Position numbers and translations under genes: made by a program | The notes under the pieces: model-generated | What the model was told of the DNA's origin: nothing | The model's input: only the letters and a program-made list of their open reading frames with translations | Databases searched by the model: none | Part shown: in pieces, positions 59,851 to 64,000 of the stretch | Layout: the number at the start of each line of letters is the position of its first letter | Numbering within the stretch: the stretch's first letter is position 1 | NCBI RefSeq assembly: GCF_900452395.1 | Contig: NZ_UGNV01000001.1 | Span: forward strand, 1,513,501 to 1,577,500 | Direction: 5' to 3' | DNA from: Legionella beliardensis | GTDB lineage: Bacteria > Pseudomonadota > Gammaproteobacteria > Legionellales > Legionellaceae | DNA length: 64,000 bases

Positions 59851-61854
59851 TCATACAGTCAACGAGCTATGGCTTATACAGTCTTCTAAAATCGAGCTAA
59901 TCCATTTATTAAGCGCAACAGGCGTAACCAAGCTGTCATTATTAAACGTTAATACCGTTAAATTAACGATGTCAGATAACTTAATTAACTCACTATTATA
60001 AGTCTTTGGTAAAAGCTCAGGAAATTGGTTAGCCCAGCTTGCTTGAGAGGTTAACTTTTTAAATTGCAATAGCTCCGTTAGGTCTGGATGGTTATTAATA
60101 TAATGACATAGTATGGGAAAATGTTCAGTTGCTTGTTGCTCTAGCAAATTAATGTAAATCATGCATTTAAGAACTTGTACTTCCGGCTTATCCTGTTCAA
60201 TATAGCTAAAAATTCCCTTAATCATCTCATAACTTTCTTTAAAAGGTGCTAGTAATGTTGATTTCCCGGCAATGAAAAATTGCGGATCAATGTTGAAATT
60301 AAGCCAAACATCAGGCGCTTTAACTAAATTAATAAAGGTTAAAATGCCCGCTGTGGTCAAGCCCTTATTGATTAAGAATAAAAAACCCCCATTGGTAGGC
60401 AAATCCTTACCGATACTTAGCATTCTACAAAATAAATCGGTATTATCTTCGATTGATAAATGCTCTAAACTCGATAAATATAAATAGCTTATCGGTTTAC
60501 CAAGCTCTTTCATGTAGTTTGAATTATTTTTAGCTTCCTTTTCCTCATCTTCAGCCAACTCGTCCTCAACATAGCCTGAATTAATTTTAGCTCCCTTTTC
60601 CGTATCTTCATCTGGCTCATCCTCATCAGAATTAGTACCATAGGCCAAGGTTAATGCATTATGAAGGTCTTCAGAATCATAAGCATAAGTAAACTCTGCA
60701 TCATGCCAGTGCCAGATTTCTTTATTTATGTTTAGCTGTGTTTGTTGTTTTAAGTTATCACTGATGTGCCATAATGCTTGTATTAAGCATTTTGGTGTTT
60801 TTGACATGAGTAAGCTATGAAACCGGTCATGGTCAAGTGCTTCTTTAAGGGTGACGTTTTTAAACTTATGAATATTCTCGTAATTGGGGGTTCCTGGAAA
60901 TGCCATGGCAGCTGAACGGGTAAAAAACCTTACCCCTTGCATAATATCATCAACCGATAACACGCCTAGGCGCGAAATAGGTCTTACATAATATTGTTCA
61001 AAACGCGCAATACCTAACGCATCAAATGCCCCGGTCGATAAACAGACTAACTCTTTTTTATCAACGAGCATGGCTTCATTATCTTCTTCTGAGCTTCTTT
61101 CTTCGTATTTATGAACATACAAAGACCCTAAATTGAGCAAATCATGTCCTAAGGATTTATCATAAGTATCGAAAGTCAAATGGCCGGTTTCTGTGGTATA
61201 AAAAATTTGTTCAGATGGCTCTAGAGTCAAGACTAGCAATCGGAAAGATTCAAGCTGCTCATCACTTAAAGGCAATTGTTTTGGCGCAGTTACTGCAGGA
61301 AGTAAAATTGTTTTCGCAGCTTCAGTAAAATTGCCTTCTGAATCTAAAATCCTATAGGTTTTTCTAGGTTTAAAATCTTTAAAAACGTAATGTCTTTCTA
61401 AAGTAGTACACATTTGCTGATGGGAAATTTTATCGGCTGCAAACAACGCTAGGGCAATATGAGGTAAATCGCGATGAGAAAAAATAGCAGCATCCCAGTC
61501 TGCCGCCTGTAGGGCTATTTCTAATGCTAAAACCTGCGCCTTGTTTAAGGATTTTTTAACAAACTGGCCATTTAAAAAATAAATAAATTGCTGGCTGTGA
61601 TTTCCCCTAGGATTTACCCATATTTTCTTATCTGAAGTACGTTGATTGTGCCAAAAAGATTGGATGGCATATGCAGCACTGTCCGGGGATTCAAATTTTA
61701 TAGAACCAGCTAAGCGATTGGCGACAAAATTAATATAATCTTGCGCCTCTATTTCTGATAGTTTAGCTACATAGCGCTCGCGTTTTGGCGAGTAAGAAAT
61801 TCTTTTAAAATTAGCCCAAGCCTGCTCTGCTTGTAATCTATTAACAATGGGCAT
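59851..61854 (-). CDS. Large protein of unknown function, candidate PmrA-regulated effector
   Basis: About 667 residues, soluble, no family recognised. It is mostly helical (IVNRLQAEQAWANFKRISYSPKRERYVAKLSEIEAQDYINFV) with a central Glu/Asp-rich low-complexity stretch that repeats EDELAEDEEKEAKNNS-like units (about residues 425-455). The ATG at 61854 follows GAGG; the TTG at 61869 is less likely. A PmrA box lies 96 nt upstream, farther than in the other genes here, which weakens but does not exclude regulation. Effector status rests on promoter and context only. Confidence 0.6.
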   Translation of the reverse strand: MPIVNRLQAEQAWANFKRISYSPKRERYVAKLSEIEAQDYINFVANRLAGSIKFESPDSAAYAIQSFWHNQRTSDKKIWVNPRGNHSQQFIYFLNGQFVKKSLNKAQVLALEIALQAADWDAAIFSHRDLPHIALALFAADKISHQQMCTTLERHYVFKDFKPRKTYRILDSEGNFTEAAKTILLPAVTAPKQLPLSDEQLESFRLLVLTLEPSEQIFYTTETGHLTFDTYDKSLGHDLLNLGSLYVHKYEERSSEEDNEAMLVDKKELVCLSTGAFDALGIARFEQYYVRPISRLGVLSVDDIMQGVRFFTRSAAMAFPGTPNYENIHKFKNVTLKEALDHDRFHSLLMSKTPKCLIQALWHISDNLKQQTQLNINKEIWHWHDAEFTYAYDSEDLHNALTLAYGTNSDEDEPDEDTEKGAKINSGYVEDELAEDEEKEAKNNSNYMKELGKPISYLYLSSLEHLSIEDNTDLFCRMLSIGKDLPTNGGFLFLINKGLTTAGILTFINLVKAPDVWLNFNIDPQFFIAGKSTLLAPFKESYEMIKGIFSYIEQDKPEVQVLKCMIYINLLEQQATEHFPILCHYINNHPDLTELLQFKKLTSQASWANQFPELLPKTYNSELIKLSDIVNLTVLTFNNDSLVTPVALNKWISSILEDCISHSSLTV

Positions 61855-61950
61855 GATTTTTAACCTCAATATCTATCTCATTTCCCTTAAGATTACTTTT
61901 CTTGCTTAGACTTAGCAGTAAAGATTTATACCTTCAATTGTAAAGAAAAA

Positions 61951-61970
61951 TTATTAAGAAATTATTAAAT
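61951..61970 (-). promoter_or_regulatory. Predicted PmrA box
   Basis: On the minus strand: TTTAATAAT, TT, CTTAATAAT, in the 11-bp repeat. It ends 96 nt before the ATG at 61854. Confidence 0.6.
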
Positions 61971-62039
61971 GAGCTAGTTTTTAATTAATTTTCAGGCTAA
62001 ACGCACAGTCATTAGGCCGCACTTAACCCAGTTACCTCG

Positions 62040-63599
62040 CTAGGTACATTTTGGTACCACGTTGTTTGTATGTTTAGCAGGCAAGCTAAATGTATGATCC
62101 TCATTGGTGTTTAAAAAGCGCACTATTTCTATTAAAGCTGGTACATCAATTTGTTGGCTAGGCGGAATTGCTAGATTATTTTTTTTAGCCAATTGCAGCC
62201 ATAAATTATGGATAGGTTCTTGGTTAAATAGACTTAAAAGTGAATCATCCATGGCATTTAAGTTTTTCCACAGGTATTTATCTGCATCTTTTTCAATAGC
62301 TCTGGCGTAAAATGCTAATGTTCCTAATGTTACCCCTTTTTTTGCAGCGATTTCTTTAGTTTTTACCGCGCCAACCAATTCTTTCATTAAGTCTCTTTTA
62401 ACGGAATTGCCTGTGTGTTGTGCAAGCGTATTTAAAAAATCAATGGCCGCTTTTTGCTCTCTAGATAAGACTATTTCTTTGGGGCTGGTTGTTAGTCTTG
62501 TGAAAAAATTACTTGGGGTTATCGCATAGCCACTTCCGGGTTTGCAGGCCTTATGTTCAGATAGATTTTGCTTAGCCTCAGGTACTTGATTGTCATAGCA
62601 ACAGGTGAGTTGGGTTAACATACCAGAAAAAGGGTAATTATCTTTGGTATAAATACCATAGGTTGATACATGCCCCATGGCAACAGCCCAGGGATCAACA
62701 ATTAAGCAATTTGCTAACTCATTTAAATCATCTGAATTATGATCAATTAACAGAAAAGTATGTGAACCTAAATCATGATTATGGCTTACCATTTTTATGT
62801 GCATAGGTGGCAACTGCCCGCTATCAATAAGGTTTAAAAAGTGATCGGCAGCAAGCTGGGCAAAACTGTGACACTCACCCATCTTTAATTTTTTAACGTG
62901 TTTTGCCGTTTGTTCTATGGCTTTGCGATTATAGTTAGGTAGGGCTCCTGTACCAATCACCGGCGGGCCATAGTAGTCTTTTTTAGCTTTCTCTAAAATA
63001 CTTTCTTTTGCATCTTCATTGATACATTGCGGAAATCGTGCTGCATCTGTTGAGGCGTAATCTGGCAGATGCAATTGATACATAGCCTTAGTAAGAGGGG
63101 TGTATATAAACGTATTTGGGGCTACCACCCGATGTACTGAAGGCAAACTATTGAATTTAGGATCATTAATTACAGATTGCAGAATTTGCTGATTATAAGC
63201 TGAGGTAGTACGGTGACTATCAAGATAGGCTTGTGGGTTAGCAATGAAGGAATTTAAGTCATTATCATTGTTTAATATTGCTAGAAATTTTTCGCTATTT
63301 ATAATTAAATTTTCTGAAGGTAATTTCGATTTTTCAGAAACAAATCTGGCAAAAAAATTAATTTTATCGTTAAGATTGTCAAGGCCTTGCAGCGTACTTA
63401 ATAATAGCGCTGTTTCGCTCGAATTTTTATAACTTAAACACAAGTTTTCGAATAAATTTTCGAGAGATAAATTGGCATCACTAGGTGATTCATTTAGAAA
63501 TTTTTTTTTGAGAATTGTGATAGTGTTATTAAAAATCTTAATTCTTTCATTCTGAATTAAATTAGCAATATCTTTTCTAACCTCACCTCTATTTCGCAT
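62040..63599 (-). CDS. Papain/transglutaminase-like cysteine hydrolase candidate effector
   Basis: 519 residues. A Cys-His-Asp triad typical of papain- or transglutaminase-like folds: Cys243 in LKMGECHSFAQLAADHFL (helix-starting Cys), His280 in HDLGSHTFLLIDH, and Asp302 in NCLIVDPWAVAMG. The order and the strand-end positions fit well. N-terminal 230 residues are helical; the last 120 are helical with no recognised family. It could act as a protease, transglutaminase or deamidase. Peptidoglycan hydrolysis is less likely because no signal peptide is seen. A PmrA box lies 44 nt upstream. Confidence 0.7.
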   Translation of the reverse strand: MRNRGEVRKDIANLIQNERIKIFNNTITILKKKFLNESPSDANLSLENLFENLCLSYKNSSETALLLSTLQGLDNLNDKINFFARFVSEKSKLPSENLIINSEKFLAILNNDNDLNSFIANPQAYLDSHRTTSAYNQQILQSVINDPKFNSLPSVHRVVAPNTFIYTPLTKAMYQLHLPDYASTDAARFPQCINEDAKESILEKAKKDYYGPPVIGTGALPNYNRKAIEQTAKHVKKLKMGECHSFAQLAADHFLNLIDSGQLPPMHIKMVSHNHDLGSHTFLLIDHNSDDLNELANCLIVDPWAVAMGHVSTYGIYTKDNYPFSGMLTQLTCCYDNQVPEAKQNLSEHKACKPGSGYAITPSNFFTRLTTSPKEIVLSREQKAAIDFLNTLAQHTGNSVKRDLMKELVGAVKTKEIAAKKGVTLGTLAFYARAIEKDADKYLWKNLNAMDDSLLSLFNQEPIHNLWLQLAKKNNLAIPPSQQIDVPALIEIVRFLNTNEDHTFSLPAKHTNNVVPKCT

Positions 63600-63643
63600 T
63601 ATTTTAAGAATACTTATTAGAATTTATCTACTTATACAGGAGA

Positions 63644-63663
63644 AAAATTAAGGAATTATTAAG
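63644..63663 (-). promoter_or_regulatory. Predicted PmrA box
   Basis: On the minus strand: CTTAATAAT, TC, CTTAATTTT. Both halves keep CTTAAT. It ends 44 nt before the ATG at 63599. Confidence 0.75.
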
Positions 63664-63830
63664 TAATAATTAACAAAATAATTAATCGCTTAATAATGAA
63701 CAAGAAAATTTGAAAAAATTCAAGCGCTAAATAATTTGATTTAAGAGATTAATTTTAGCCATTTGGCGCAATAAAATTAGCCTTAAAAAATCGTCTATAA
63801 TTTAGATATAGGATTTGCCATGGAGGGCGT

Positions 63831-64000
63831 ATGTACCGTCTAAGTAGCCAAGCAGATATTACTATTTATGAAAATCCTGCCCGGGATCTCACCGCGGTTC
63901 AGGGTAATTCTAGCGTTGTTTATCCTTTTTATAAATCATCGGGTAACAATAGCAAAAGTGACCAAACCTGGTTTCCATGGATGGGTTATTTTGATAAACA
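63831..64000 (+). CDS. Start of a gene cut by the window edge, unknown product
   Basis: An open frame from the ATG at 63831 to the end of the window, 56 codons, starting MYRLSSQADITIYENPARDL and continuing through VYPFYKSSGNNSKSDQTWFP. GGAGG lies just upstream of the ATG, and TATAAT occurs near 63796. No family can be recognised from this part. Confidence 0.6.
   Translation, partial: MYRLSSQADITIYENPARDLTAVQGNSSVVYPFYKSSGNNSKSDQTWFPWMGYFDK

Noticed and set aside
1..64000. tRNA, rRNA or CRISPR loci
   Set aside because: No T-loop/acceptor arrangement, rRNA core sequence or regularly spaced direct repeats were seen; short RNAs cannot be excluded by eye.

Overview
The window reads as a chromosomal segment of an AT-rich gammaproteobacterium, most probably Legionella or a close relative in the Legionellales. 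This is inferred from three things: many eukaryote-like or host-directed proteins (ankyrin, LRR, SNARE-like, U-box-like, C58-type protease-like, NADPH-oxidase-like); 20-bp tandem CTTAAT-type sites matching the PmrA box that drives Dot/Icm effector genes, six of them 43-47 nt before their starts; and ordinary gammaproteobacterial housekeeping genes. No rRNA, tRNA, CRISPR array, transposase or phage gene was recognised.

Layout. 0-14 kb: a broken TauD/SyrP-like dioxygenase, mpg, and candidate effectors (HAD phosphatase-like, GT-B-like plus ankyrin, LRR, SNARE-like coiled coil, a TPR-like protein with a basic nuclear-signal-like patch), mixed with metabolic genes (PLP cysteine desulfhydrase-like, SDR, NlpC/P60). 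14-20.8 kb: a GST, a class-C beta-lactamase-fold protein that has lost every catalytic motif, a eukaryote-type NADPH oxidase-like protein with an acidic insertion and a frameshift before its last strand, a methyltransferase-like gene coupled by ATGA to a missed 59-codon gene, and a dispersed-repeat cluster. 20.8-27 kb: secreted degradative enzymes (subtilisin, GH18 chitinase, a beta-barrel protein) and the frmA-fghA formaldehyde detoxification pair. 27-36 kb: a PmrA-boxed membrane effector candidate, a 1,900-residue kinase-like/AAA/TPR/GAF/GGDEF/EAL signalling protein and a second diguanylate cyclase. 36-41.6 kb: small proteins, an SDR, an outer-membrane channel-like protein and an ornithine-cyclodeaminase-family enzyme. 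41.8-50.3 kb: an island of candidate host-acting proteins: GT-B-like, FAD monooxygenase-like with helical repeats, BspA-type LRR, U-box-like, C58-type protease-like, CheD/CNF-like deamidase and ADP-ribosyltransferase-like.

52.3-59.8 kb: an arginine module. argR is divergent from argC-argJ-argB-argG-argH/F. The five genes overlap or nearly touch, two ARG boxes lie exactly 21 bp apart in the control region, and the last gene is an in-frame fusion of argininosuccinate lyase with ornithine carbamoyltransferase. 59.8-64 kb: two more PmrA-boxed candidates, one with a clear Cys-His-Asp papain/transglutaminase-like triad, and the start of another gene.

The theme is a metabolic chromosome studded with effector genes, many under one predicted two-component regulator. 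The least expected items are the ArgH-ArgF fusion, the oxidase-like protein, the pseudo-serine-hydrolase, and the adjacent protease-like, deamidase-like and transferase-like genes at 47-50 kb. All functional calls rest on motif recognition by eye, without database searches.
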